From: Eubacterium sp.
Lineage (GTDB): Bacteria; Bacillota; Clostridia; Lachnospirales; Lachnospiraceae
DNA: 46,071 nt
NCBI GenBank assembly: GCA_024698585.1
Contig: JAILRB010000032.1
Span: forward strand, 1 to 46,071
Reading direction: 5' to 3'
Both the position numbers and the translations under genes were made by a program. Below the pieces are notes generated by a model. The model did not search any database. It saw nothing but the letters and a program-made list of their open reading frames with translations, and was not told where the DNA came from. Below, piece by piece: positions 15,096 to 23,400 of this stretch. The stretch's first letter is position 1; every line of letters begins with the position of its first letter.

Positions 15096-16844
15096 ATGGA
15101 AAATAATAAAGTGTTATCTGTAATTTATTCCTGCAAAGATGGTGAAATCAATTCTGCAGCCATGAAGGAAGCAGGTTTTTCTGAGGACCGGATGGAAGTT
15201 CTTTGTGTGGACGAAGACCGAAGCGTGAAAGAACTGGCGGAAGTGGCATCCAAGGCGACAGGAACTTATGTGACTTTCGTGAGAAAATCGGATCAGTTAG
15301 AAAAAAAATATTTTGGTATCATTGAAGAAGAACTGAAAAAAAAATATAAAATTTATTCTGTGGTAGTCCAGAAAGCAAAGGGAGAAAAGAAATTCTTCCG
15401 AACAATGTTTCAGGATGAAGTATTTGATTACGTGGATGTACGGGATGAACATCTGAAGGTTTTAAGCGGATTTCTGGGAACTGTAATTCGCAGGGATGTA
15501 TTCCTGAAGTATGCAGAGGATATGGCGGATTCTTATGATGAATCGCTTGTTGTAACAAAAATCATATTGGAAGATGGAATATATGGATTTATTCCGGCGA
15601 AGTTACTTTATAAGGAAAAAGGAAATGATTTTGTAGTTCTTCGAAATAAATGTCAGAGACCGGAAGATTATGAAACGGTTGTGGAAGGTTACTATGAAAA
15701 CCTTCTGAAACTGAAAAGGGAATCCGATGAGGGATTTCATAATTATCTGGACGTACTCTTAACAGTGGATATCTTTTTCCGTGTCAATGGAGGAAAAGAT
15801 GTTGATCCTTCTATTACCAAAAAATACCTGAAGGAGATAGATTCCGTTACGCAGCGGATTGCCGATGAAATCTTTGCGTTAGACAAGATTAATTTTATCT
15901 CTGCAAATAAAAGAACCTATTTAATTCTGACCTATAAGGCGAAAGGTGAAACACCAAATTATGTTTATAATTCCAGAGGATTGGTTTTCTATGGAAAGAA
16001 TGTGGTGCTTCGAAGAATTAATTCCATACCTGCACAGATTTCCAAGGCGCAGATGGAAGGGGACTATCTGTATCTGGAAGGAAAGATTGACTTTAATCTT
16101 TCATTAAAGGATTTGGATCTGGTCATCAGTCGAAAAGAGTTACAGGCCGACTTGAGAGTTCATTCATGTCAGAAAACGGAACTGGAAGATGTGGGAGAAA
16201 CAATTTTCGGAGAACATATCACGAAGACACTCCTGTTCAAGGGAAGAATTCGAATGGCTGAGAAAAAACAGATTATTCAGTTAAGCTTCAAGATTGGAGG
16301 AACAAGAATTCCGTTAAATCTTAAAATTGTCAAGAACAGCCAGGCAGATCGTTATTTCTCCTGTAAGAAGGAATATGACAATTATATTCTGGAAAAATTG
16401 GAGAAGCGATACATTACGTTTGTGGAAAATACAAAAGAAAACTGCGAAGAGCAGCTTAAAAGACAGTATGCGCTTTGGAGTTATGTTTATGGCAAGGACA
16501 AGGTGGAAAAGGTTAAGGAAAATATTAAGAAATTCCAGCGCCTGGCACCAATCTTTGGTAGAAACAAGAATCTGCTGGTAACCTGTAATGGGGACATTCC
16601 GGAGGAAATCAAGAAACAGTTAAAGCAGCAGAAGGGTGTGAAGGTTCGGGTTTGTTCAATCGATGGAAAAGAAATCGACGGATTTTCGAATATTAAATTC
16701 GGAACGAGAAAACACCGAATTGCTTACATTTTTGATCAATATGAATTATCCTTATTGGATGTAGAAAAAAAATACAGTGCTTTTGGCAAGGACAAACAGT
16801 TCTACGAAGGAATCAGAAGAGCAAAACTTTATGAATTGCAGTAG
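15096..16844 (+). CDS. Degenerate GT2-like protein, probably non-catalytic
   Basis: 582 residues, not confidently matched to a named family. The first 200 residues follow the layout of the GT2 domains upstream: a strand-turn start (VLSVIYSCKDG), MEVLCVDEDRS where others have the VNDGS strand, and ATGTYVTFVRKSDQLEKKYF (about 54-73) aligned with GEYVNFLDADD. The DxD has become RKSD, so sugar-nucleotide/metal binding looks lost. About 290-430 is strand-rich, like the middle of the GT2-TagF neighbour. The C-terminal part resembles a partial Rossmann-like region (LLVTCNGDIPEEIKKQL). It is translated in series with 12410 (10-bp gap). A scaffold or accessory role in the same polymerase complex is inferred. 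Confidence 0.6.
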   Translation: MENNKVLSVIYSCKDGEINSAAMKEAGFSEDRMEVLCVDEDRSVKELAEVASKATGTYVTFVRKSDQLEKKYFGIIEEELKKKYKIYSVVVQKAKGEKKFFRTMFQDEVFDYVDVRDEHLKVLSGFLGTVIRRDVFLKYAEDMADSYDESLVVTKIILEDGIYGFIPAKLLYKEKGNDFVVLRNKCQRPEDYETVVEGYYENLLKLKRESDEGFHNYLDVLLTVDIFFRVNGGKDVDPSITKKYLKEIDSVTQRIADEIFALDKINFISANKRTYLILTYKAKGETPNYVYNSRGLVFYGKNVVLRRINSIPAQISKAQMEGDYLYLEGKIDFNLSLKDLDLVISRKELQADLRVHSCQKTELEDVGETIFGEHITKTLLFKGRIRMAEKKQIIQLSFKIGGTRIPLNLKIVKNSQADRYFSCKKEYDNYILEKLEKRYITFVENTKENCEEQLKRQYALWSYVYGKDKVEKVKENIKKFQRLAPIFGRNKNLLVTCNGDIPEEIKKQLKQQKGVKVRVCSIDGKEIDGFSNIKFGTRKHRIAYIFDQYELSLLDVEKKYSAFGKDKQFYEGIRRAKLYELQ

Positions 16845-16856
16845 CCTGTGGTTTGG

Positions 16857-16885
16857 TTGAAGGCAAAATAAAAGTATGGTACAAT
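16857..16885 (+). promoter_or_regulatory. Internal promoter before the MBOAT gene
   Basis: TTGAAG (16857-16862), a 17-bp spacer and TACAAT (16880-16885) with a TGG extended -10, in the 70-bp gap between 16844 and the MBOAT start. Confidence 0.5.
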
Positions 16886-16914
16886 GGAGAAAAATTTTGC
16901 AAGGAGTTTGCATT

Positions 16915-18336
16915 ATGGTTTTCAGTAGTACCATATTTTTATTTGCGTTTTTGCCCGCGTTAGTGGCATTATATTTTTTGGCATCAAAGAAATACAGAAA
17001 TTATGTATTACTATTTTTCAGCCTTGTGTTTTATGCATGGGGAGAACCAAAATTCTTATTCGTGATGCTTACCATTGTTGGCATTGATTATCTGGCAGCT
17101 TTTGCCATTGATTTTCTGAGAGAAAAATATCCGGGACGAAAATTGTCGGGACTGGTGCTTTTTTTGGCGATTGCTAGCAATGTTGGTGTTTTAGGATATT
17201 ATAAATATACTGTATTCGTTTTAAGAAATTTCAATAAAATATTTTCTCAACACATAGCAATACCGAAAATTGTTTTACCAATTGGTATTTCTTTTTTTAC
17301 GTTTCAGGCAATGTCCTATGTCATTGATGTGTATCGTAAAGAAGTGAAACCACAGAAAAATCCATTCTTTGTATTGCTGTATGTTTCTTTATTCCCACAG
17401 TTGGTAGCAGGACCGATTGTCCGTTATCAGACCGTGGAAAATGAAATCACAGAGCGTAGCATTTCCATCAATGATCTGGCGGCCGGCGTGGAACGCTTTA
17501 TTGTAGGTTTGGCGAAGAAGGTCATGATCGCAAATTATGCGGGACAGTTGGCGGACATTGTGTTTGATGGAGATTATTTAACGACACCATATGCCTGGTT
17601 GGGAGCAGCGGCTTACACCATCCAGATCTATTTTGACTTCTCGGCTTATTCCGATATGGCCATTGGTTTAGGAAGAATTTTCGGATTTCATTTTAATGAA
17701 AACTTTAACTACCCGTATATTTCAAAATCCATTACGGAATTTTGGCGTAGATGGCATATCTCCTTAAGCACATGGTTCCGTGATTATATTTATATTCCAT
17801 TAGGTGGAAATCGATGTGGAAGAGTTCGTCAGATTTTTAATATGTTTGTGGTCTGGGCGGTCACCGGTTTCTGGCATGGTGCAGCATGGAATTTTATTTT
17901 ATGGGGAATTTATTATTTCATATTATTGTTTATTGAAAAGAACTTTTTGTTAAAAATTCTGGATAAAATACCGGGATGGATTCGACACATTTACGTGATG
18001 CTTGCAGTTATTGTAGGCTGGGTGTTGTTCCGCGTGGAATCTCTGGCAGAGGTAATTGCTTACCTGAAGGTGATGTTCTCCTTCCATTTCGAAAGGCTTG
18101 GAACGGAATTATGTCTGATGTACTTAAGCAAATATGGTATTTATTTGGCATTGGGGATTATACTGAGTGCACCGGTATACAAGAAACTTAGAGAGCACTT
18201 ATCGAAGAAATGCAAGGGGACAACCAGAGAACTGGTTATGGCAGGCGGCTATTGCTATCTGGCATTGCTCTTTGGTGTGACAGTGTTATACCTTGTGAAT
18301 TCGACATATAATCCGTTTATATATTTTAGATTTTAA
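16915..18336 (+). CDS. MBOAT family membrane O-acyltransferase (AlgI/DltB-like)
   Basis: 473 residues with about ten membrane-spanning segments. The family signature is clear: a strongly hydrophobic N-terminus (MVFSSTIFLFAFLPALVALY), FLFVMLTIVGIDY, FPQLVAGPIVRY, RRWHISLSTWFRDYIYIPLG (about 275-294) and GFWHGAAWNF (about 319-328), whose histidine is the invariant active-site residue. Such proteins carry acetyl groups across the membrane to acceptors such as alginate, peptidoglycan or teichoic acid. The SGNH partner is probably the DHHW protein at 11247. ATG 16915 is chosen because AAGGAG (16901-16906) lies 8 nt upstream; an earlier in-frame ATG at 16876 overlaps the promoter. No DltA or DltC gene is nearby, arguing against a D-alanylation role. 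Confidence 0.85.
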   Translation: MVFSSTIFLFAFLPALVALYFLASKKYRNYVLLFFSLVFYAWGEPKFLFVMLTIVGIDYLAAFAIDFLREKYPGRKLSGLVLFLAIASNVGVLGYYKYTVFVLRNFNKIFSQHIAIPKIVLPIGISFFTFQAMSYVIDVYRKEVKPQKNPFFVLLYVSLFPQLVAGPIVRYQTVENEITERSISINDLAAGVERFIVGLAKKVMIANYAGQLADIVFDGDYLTTPYAWLGAAAYTIQIYFDFSAYSDMAIGLGRIFGFHFNENFNYPYISKSITEFWRRWHISLSTWFRDYIYIPLGGNRCGRVRQIFNMFVVWAVTGFWHGAAWNFILWGIYYFILLFIEKNFLLKILDKIPGWIRHIYVMLAVIVGWVLFRVESLAEVIAYLKVMFSFHFERLGTELCLMYLSKYGIYLALGIILSAPVYKKLREHLSKKCKGTTRELVMAGGYCYLALLFGVTVLYLVNSTYNPFIYFRF

Positions 18337-18352
18337 TGATTGAGGGAAAGTC

Positions 18353-19219
18353 ATGGAAGTAGTAGAAAGCCTGGAACAGGTAGCAGATATGAAAGAAAAT
18401 CAGATAATTCTTGGAAAAAATGATGCTAAGATTCAGTTAAAAAATACAAAGATTGTTTTTCATGGAAAGAATAACATTGTATTTTTGGAAGGAAATATGA
18501 CGCTTCTCAATTCCAGAATTGACTTAAGAGGTGACAATAACCTGGTAATTTTGGGGAGAAGCAAGAGCGATTACATGCTAAGCGTGAATCTCTATCAGAA
18601 TAGTGTGTGCTGTATTGGAAGAGACAATTATATGAATGGGAAACTGAATATTATCGCATCGGAACAGAAACATTGTTTTATAGGAAATAATGGATTGTTC
18701 TCCTTTGACATCTGGTTGAGAACTGCTGACCCACATCTTGTTTATGATTGTAACACCTTGAAACGTAAAAATATGAGTAAAAGTATTTACATTGGGGATA
18801 GTGTCTGGGTTGGCCAGAGCGCTATGATCTTAAAGGGCTCCATGGTTGGCTCCGGAAGTATCGTTGGCGCAATGGCAATGGTTCCGGGGAAAAAGATTCC
18901 GTCAAACACCAGCTGGGGAGGAAATCCTGCAAAACAGATTGGGCGTAATGTTTTCTTCACAAAAGAAAGCGTTCATTTCTATGGAAATGCAGAAACGAAA
19001 AAGTCCATGAAATATAAGGATAAAGAATTTGTTTTCGCATATGATGAAATGAATACGAAAGATTTCACGAAACTGGATCGGGAAATCTCCAAGATAGAGG
19101 CTGCGAGAGAGCGATTGGAGTTCCTGAAGAAGGAAGTGCTGGAGGACAAGAATAAAAACAGATACTATATCGCAGGAGAACAGAAAAAGGGAAAGCTCCG
19201 AAAGTTTTTGAAAAAATAG
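18353..19219 (+). CDS. Hexapeptide-repeat (left-handed beta-helix) O-acetyltransferase
   Basis: A 288-residue soluble protein. Residues about 20-210 form beta-helix coils. The acetyl-CoA-dependent transferase signature is TADPHLVYDCN (likely catalytic His), then SIYIGDSVWVGQSAMILKG, SIVGAMAMV and WGGNPAKQIG. This resembles WbbJ/NeuD-type sugar O- or N-acetyltransferases. The last 70 residues are charged and probably coiled coil (REISKIEAARERLEFLKKEV), ending in a basic tail. It lies 16 bp after the MBOAT gene and is probably cotranscribed, so block A has both membrane and cytoplasmic acetylation functions. The likely acceptor is a sugar of the surface polymer or its precursor; this is inferred from position. 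Confidence 0.75.
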   Translation: MEVVESLEQVADMKENQIILGKNDAKIQLKNTKIVFHGKNNIVFLEGNMTLLNSRIDLRGDNNLVILGRSKSDYMLSVNLYQNSVCCIGRDNYMNGKLNIIASEQKHCFIGNNGLFSFDIWLRTADPHLVYDCNTLKRKNMSKSIYIGDSVWVGQSAMILKGSMVGSGSIVGAMAMVPGKKIPSNTSWGGNPAKQIGRNVFFTKESVHFYGNAETKKSMKYKDKEFVFAYDEMNTKDFTKLDREISKIEAARERLEFLKKEVLEDKNKNRYYIAGEQKKGKLRKFLKK

Positions 19220-19241
19220 ATTGAGGGAAAGAAGGAAAGCA

Positions 19242-19787
19242 ATGAATTTTCCAAGAAGACTGATTGGACATTTTAGTACCATTACAAGACATCGCCACCA
19301 GGTAATCCGTCATTGTGCAAAGGCGGGGATTTTCTGGCAGGGACTACGTCATGATTTGTCGAAGTATTCCCCGACAGAATTCATTCCCGGTGTGAAGTAT
19401 TATACCGGTTATCGCAGTCCCAATGAGGGAGAGCGAGAAAGCTATGGTTTTTCCTATGCATGGATGCACCACAAGGGAAGAAACAAACATCATTACGAAT
19501 ATTGGAATGATTATAATCTAGAAACAAAGCGAAACGAGCCGGTGGAAATGCCGTTTCGTTATCTGGCGGAAATGTTTTGTGACAGGGTTGCTGCCAGCAA
19601 GATTTACAATGGAAAGAATTATACCGATGCATCCCCGATGGCGTACTATTCTCATCGGACGCCTCATAGGAGTATTCATCCGAATACAAAAAAGGAATTA
19701 GAAAAACTTTTGCAGATGTTAATTGACCGAGGAGAAGAGGAAACGTTCCGTTATATCAAAAAAATTGTAAAAAATAAGGATATATGA
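19242..19787 (+). CDS. DUF5662 family protein
   Basis: A 181-residue soluble protein recognised as DUF5662 (sometimes mislabelled as catalase). Characteristic segments are HFSTITRHRHQV, GLRHDLSKYSPTEF, AWMHHKGRNKHHYEYW, MPFRYLAEMFCDRVAASK and HPNTKKELEKLL. The many conserved His and Asp residues suggest a metal-dependent fold, possibly HD-like, but no activity is known to me. ATG 19242 has AAGGA 7-8 nt upstream and replaces an in-frame TTG at 19221. It is spaced 22 bp after the acetyltransferase gene and probably ends that operon. Its association with polymer genes may be incidental. Confidence 0.75.
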   Translation: MNFPRRLIGHFSTITRHRHQVIRHCAKAGIFWQGLRHDLSKYSPTEFIPGVKYYTGYRSPNEGERESYGFSYAWMHHKGRNKHHYEYWNDYNLETKRNEPVEMPFRYLAEMFCDRVAASKIYNGKNYTDASPMAYYSHRTPHRSIHPNTKKELEKLLQMLIDRGEEETFRYIKKIVKNKDI

Positions 19788-19793
19788 TAAAAT
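19765..19793 (+). promoter_or_regulatory. Promoter of the UDP-sugar dehydrogenase gene
   Basis: TTGTAA (19765-19770), a 17-bp spacer and TAAAAT (19788-19793), overlapping the end of the DUF5662 gene. A 7-bp inverted repeat (AAGGATA 19776-19782, TATCCTT 19794-19800) brackets the -10. Confidence 0.45.
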
Positions 19794-19853
19794 TATCCTT
19801 TGAGAGGCATGAAAAATTAAAATATGAAGTATTCATGAGAGGAAGGTAACAAC

Positions 19854-21047
19854 ATGAAAATTGCAGTAGCAGGTACAGGTTATGTAGGACTTGCAAATTC
19901 AATTTTATTGGCACAGAACAATGAGGTTCACGCCATAGATATTATTCCGGAAAAAGTGGAAATGATTAATAATAAAATTTCCCCGATTGTTGATAAGGAA
20001 ATTACTGAATATCTCACTACAAAGGATTTAAATCTTACAGCAACACTGGATGGGAGAGATGCATATAAGGAAGCAGATTATATCGTAATTGCTACTCCTA
20101 CGAATTATAATGAAGAACAGAATTTCTTTGATACCTCATCGATTGAGAGTGTTTTAGATATTGTTAAGGAAGTTGGAACAAACGCGACCATCGTAATTAA
20201 GTCCACAATTCCTGTAGGATATACATTGTCTATCAGAGAAAAATATAAAGACAGCATCGGATCACAGATTATTTTTTCACCGGAATTCTTAAGAGAAGGA
20301 AAAGCATTATATGATAATCTTTATCCATCTCGAATTATTGTGGGTGTTCCGAAATACGATGCGGAATTGGTAAAGAAAGCAGAAGGCTTTGCTGATTTAT
20401 TAAAGCAGGGAGCCATTAAAGAAGACATTAAGACATTAATCATTAATCCGACAGAAGCAGAGGCTGTAAAGCTTTTTGCAAATACGTATCTTGCAATGAG
20501 AGTATCTTACTTCAATGAATTAGATACTTATGCAGAACTGAAAGGATTAAATACCATGGAAATCATCGAAGGTGTTGGATTAGACCCACGAATCGGTGAT
20601 CACTATAATAATCCTTCTTTTGGATATGGTGGATATTGCCTTCCAAAGGATACCAAGCAGCTCTTGGCAAACTTCACAGGAGTGCCAAATGATATCGTAA
20701 AAGCCATTGTTGATGCGAACCACACCAGAAAGAAACACATTGCACATCAGGTTTTGGCCAGATGTCCAAAGGTCGTTGGTGTTTATCGATTAACCATGAA
20801 GTCTGATTCTGATAATTTCCGTCAGTCTTCGATTCAGAGTGTTATTAAGATGCTAAAGAATAACGGTGTGGATATTGTGATTTATGAACCGACCTTAAAG
20901 GAAGAAACTTTTGATGGTGATAAGGTTATCAAGGATTTTGAAGAATTTAAGAAGAATTCTGATGTAATTATTGCAAATCGTTTTGAAGCCGGCTTGGAAG
21001 ATGTAAAGGAAAAGCTTTACACAAGAGATATTTACTTTAGAGATTAA
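19854..21047 (+). CDS. ugd: UDP-glucose/UDP-sugar 6-dehydrogenase
   Basis: 397 residues, the normal length for the short bacterial UDP-glucose dehydrogenase family, which makes UDP-glucuronate with two NAD+ per turn. Visible motifs are the N-terminal Rossmann AGTGYVGLA (about 6-14), IATPTNYN, STIPVGYT, FSPEFLREG, NTYLAMRVSYFNELD and the catalytic-cysteine motif GYGGYCLPKDT (about 256-266). The C-terminal domain has the UDP-binding tail. AGGAAGG lies before ATG 19854. It has its own promoter and terminator. In this setting it probably feeds uronic acid to a surface polysaccharide. The closely related UDP-GlcNAc/ManNAc dehydrogenases cannot be fully excluded, but the 397-residue form with this cysteine motif favours UDP-glucose. 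Confidence 0.88.
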   Translation: MKIAVAGTGYVGLANSILLAQNNEVHAIDIIPEKVEMINNKISPIVDKEITEYLTTKDLNLTATLDGRDAYKEADYIVIATPTNYNEEQNFFDTSSIESVLDIVKEVGTNATIVIKSTIPVGYTLSIREKYKDSIGSQIIFSPEFLREGKALYDNLYPSRIIVGVPKYDAELVKKAEGFADLLKQGAIKEDIKTLIINPTEAEAVKLFANTYLAMRVSYFNELDTYAELKGLNTMEIIEGVGLDPRIGDHYNNPSFGYGGYCLPKDTKQLLANFTGVPNDIVKAIVDANHTRKKHIAHQVLARCPKVVGVYRLTMKSDSDNFRQSSIQSVIKMLKNNGVDIVIYEPTLKEETFDGDKVIKDFEEFKKNSDVIIANRFEAGLEDVKEKLYTRDIYFRD

Positions 21048-21050
21048 GAG

Positions 21051-21092
21051 AAAACCGAAGAGGAAAATGTAATATTTTTCTTTTCGGTTTTT
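21051..21092 (+). terminator. Intrinsic terminator after ugd
   Basis: AAAACCGAAGAGGAAAA (21051-21067) pairs, with one bulge, with TTTTCTTTTCGGTTTT (21076-21091), followed by further T residues. It ends the ugd transcript 4 bp after the stop. Confidence 0.7.
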
Positions 21093-21112
21093 CCATAGAG
21101 GGAGAAAGCGTT

Positions 21113-21736
21113 ATGGACTTTTTAAAGCGAAAAGACATTCCGTTTATTACGGTTGGACTGGTAGTCATCAATGTTCTTGTCTTTTTAAAGCTGGATGTAC
21201 TAGGGAATTCCCTGGACCCGGGTTATCTTTATGAACACGGTGGAATGTACCTTCCGGATGTTTTAGACAATGGAGAGTGGTATCGGGTATTCACCCATAT
21301 GTTTTTACATTCCGGTTTTGAGCATCTGGCAAATAATATGGTAATGCTGGCAGCGGTGGGATACATTATTGAAAATGAATATGGAAGATGGAAGTATCTG
21401 ATTTCTTATTTCGTCTGTGGTCTTTGTGCCACTGTGTTATCTGCAGTGAACGAATACTATCATCAGGACTTTGCTGTAGGTGTTGGTGCATCCGGAGCCA
21501 TTATGGGTGTTTTCGGAATTTACATTGTCATGACTGTGAAGGCACGAAAATCCCAGGGATATGATTCCCGCCAATTAATGGTACTGTTAGTATTAATGGT
21601 ATTTGGAAACATGCAGGAAGGCGTAAACTGGGTGGCGCACTTGGGAGGTGCGGTTTCCGGGGTGATTCTTGGAGCGCTGTTATACTGGCCACCGAAGAAG
21701 GAAAGTTATGGAACAACTTATGCACCTTACGAATAA
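21113..21736 (+). CDS. Rhomboid family intramembrane serine protease
   Basis: 207 residues with six predicted membrane segments. The catalytic dyad motifs are GASGAIMGVFG (Ser near residue 126) and WVAHLGGAVSG (His near 175). The conserved HMFLHSGFEHLANNMVML loop, typical of the family, sits near residues 62-79. Rhomboids cut transmembrane helices of substrate proteins within the bilayer. GGGAGAAAG precedes the ATG. It is followed after 47 bp by the HIT gene and may share a transcript with it. There is no evident functional link to the polymer genes. Confidence 0.88.
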   Translation: MDFLKRKDIPFITVGLVVINVLVFLKLDVLGNSLDPGYLYEHGGMYLPDVLDNGEWYRVFTHMFLHSGFEHLANNMVMLAAVGYIIENEYGRWKYLISYFVCGLCATVLSAVNEYYHQDFAVGVGASGAIMGVFGIYIVMTVKARKSQGYDSRQLMVLLVLMVFGNMQEGVNWVAHLGGAVSGVILGALLYWPPKKESYGTTYAPYE

Positions 21737-21783
21737 GTCAATGACACGGCTTGGGCTGTGAATCAATAAAAAGGAGAAGGATT

Positions 21784-22188
21784 ATGGAAGATTGTATTTT
21801 TTGTAAATTAGCAAACGGAGTATTTGAAACAAACACGTTATTTGAGGATGAAAATTTCCGCGTGATTTTTGATGCAAGCCCTGCAACGGTAGGACATGTA
21901 TTGATTATTCCGAAGGAACATTATGCTAACGTATTTGAAATTCCGGAAGACCTGGCAGGAAAGGCTTATATTCTGGCAAAGAAAGTGGCAGCTGTCTTAA
22001 AGGAAGTGACAGGATGTAATGGTGTGAATATTCTTCAGAACAATGGGGAAGCGGCAGGACAGACCGTATTCCATTTCCATATGCACGTTGTTCCACGTTA
22101 TGATGAAAAAATCATTACATGGGTACAGAAGGAAGCAGAACAGAATAAGATTGACGAAATTATTGAAAAGGCAAAAGACTTATTCTAA
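21784..22188 (+). CDS. HIT family (Hint-like) nucleotide hydrolase
   Basis: 134 residues with the histidine-triad motif HFHMHVVPR near residues 98-106 and the N-terminal DCIFCKLANG typical of bacterial Hint proteins. Such enzymes hydrolyse purine nucleoside phosphoramidates and adenylated amines. ATG 21784 follows AAGGAGAAGG; an upstream in-frame TTG at 21751 has no ribosome binding site. The protein is cytoplasmic. It ends at the bidirectional terminator at 22194-22230. Confidence 0.88.
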   Translation: MEDCIFCKLANGVFETNTLFEDENFRVIFDASPATVGHVLIIPKEHYANVFEIPEDLAGKAYILAKKVAAVLKEVTGCNGVNILQNNGEAAGQTVFHFHMHVVPRYDEKIITWVQKEAEQNKIDEIIEKAKDLF

Positions 22189-22193
22189 GAGAA

Positions 22194-22230
22194 AAAGCAC
22201 CATCGTAAAACAATACGATGGTGTTTCTTT
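22194..22230. terminator. Bidirectional intrinsic terminator between the HIT gene and murG
   Basis: A perfect 10-bp stem, CACCATCGTA (22198-22207) with TACGATGGTG (22214-22223). It has A-rich sequence to the left and TTTCTTTATTT to the right, so it can serve the convergent genes on both strands. Confidence 0.85.
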
Positions 22231-22246
22231 ATTTACACGACGAGGA

Positions 22247-22275
22247 AAATGCAGAAAGCTTGCTTTCGTGCATTT
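22247..22275. other. Hairpin in the murG 3' region
   Basis: AAATGCAGAAAGC (22247-22259) pairs with GCTTTCGTGCATTT (22262-22275) with one bulged G. It lies 47 bp past the murG stop on the minus strand and is followed there by TTTTCC, so it may act as a first, weaker terminator for murG. Confidence 0.4.
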
Positions 22276-22321
22276 GACGACCGTGATACAATCCCGAAAC
22301 AAGCGTAGAAGTTTCGGTGAT

Positions 22322-23380
22322 TTATGATAATTCTTTAATTAACTGAATGATCTTTTCTACTCCGCCGGTTCCGTCGGAGTTTTTCATTTTTTCAATATAG
22401 GCATTTTTGTTTGTATAGACTTTTTCCACTAGTTTGATTAAATCTTCTGCAGTAGCAGTATCTTCATCCAATACCTCACTGAATCCCTGTTTTTCAAAGG
22501 ACTGTGCATTAAGAATCTGATCTCCACGACTGGCAGCGGCAGAAAGTGGAATTAAAATGTTTGGTTTTCCGAGAGCAATGATTTCGCAAATGGAATTAGC
22601 TCCGGCTCTGGAAATGATTAAGTCTGCCATGGCAAAGAAATCTTTCATTTCTTCACTGATGTATTCGAACTGACAATAACCTTCAGTACCAATCAGGCTT
22701 TCGTCCAATTTTCCTTTTCCGCAAAGATGTGCGACCTGGAAGTTTTTCAGAAGTTCCGGTAATGCGGCACGAACCAGTTTGTTCACGTTTTCGGCACCAA
22801 GGCTTCCGCCGGTTACCATAATGACCGGCTTATTGGCTGTGAAGCCACACATATTTAATGCAGTCAGTTTATTCCCTTCAAATAATTCCTGACGGATTGG
22901 GGAACCGGTATGAACTGCCTTGCTTCCTAAGTGCGTAGCTGTTTCCGGAAAGTTATGACATACTTTCGTTGCCTTTTTGATTGCCAATTTATTTGCTAAT
23001 CCCGGAGTCATATCCGATTCATGGATAATGACCGGAATTTTGTACTTGGCTGCGGCGTAAACCACAGGAACGGTAACAAATCCACCTTTCGAAAAAACGA
23101 TATCCGGTTTATAGTTTTTAATGATTTTCTTGGCGTCAAAATAGCCTTTTATAACGCGGAATGGGTCAGTAAAGTTCTTAAGACTGAAGTATCGACGAAG
23201 TTTTCCGGAAGAAATCCCTTCGTAATCCAATCCGGCATCCTGTACCAGTTTTTTTTCCATTCCTTCTTTTGTTCCTATGTATTTTATTTCATAATCATTT
23301 TCCTTCAGCTTAGGAACCAGAGCAATGTTTGGAGTGACATGGCCTGCAGTTCCACCACCGGTAAGAACTATTTTTTTCAT
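22322..23380 (-). CDS. murG: MurG, UDP-GlcNAc:lipid I GlcNAc transferase
   Basis: 352 residues, the standard MurG length (GT28, GT-B fold). It adds GlcNAc to undecaprenyl-PP-MurNAc-pentapeptide to give lipid II at the cytoplasmic membrane face. Motifs are [10 protein letters not shown] (8-17), [29 protein letters not shown] (the G-loop), [22 protein letters not shown] and AAASRGDQ. The gene lies 20 bp downstream of the LCP gene on the minus strand and is almost surely cotranscribed with it, away from the usual mur/fts cluster. The start has CAGGAGA just upstream. Confidence 0.93.
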   Translation of the reverse strand: MKKIVLTGGGTAGHVTPNIALVPKLKENDYEIKYIGTKEGMEKKLVQDAGLDYEGISSGKLRRYFSLKNFTDPFRVIKGYFDAKKIIKNYKPDIVFSKGGFVTVPVVYAAAKYKIPVIIHESDMTPGLANKLAIKKATKVCHNFPETATHLGSKAVHTGSPIRQELFEGNKLTALNMCGFTANKPVIMVTGGSLGAENVNKLVRAALPELLKNFQVAHLCGKGKLDESLIGTEGYCQFEYISEEMKDFFAMADLIISRAGANSICEIIALGKPNILIPLSAAASRGDQILNAQSFEKQGFSEVLDEDTATAEDLIKLVEKVYTNKNAYIEKMKNSDGTGGVEKIIQLIKELS

Positions 23381-23400
23381 GATTGAAAATCTCCTGTTTA

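Noticed and set aside
16915..18336. DltB (D-alanyl transfer)
   Set aside because: DltA, DltC and DltD homologues are absent, and the nearby partner is a DHHW/AlgJ-like protein, which points to O-acetylation.
19242..19787. Catalase
   Set aside because: Proteins of this family are sometimes labelled catalase, but the sequence shows none of the haem-catalase or Mn-catalase motifs.
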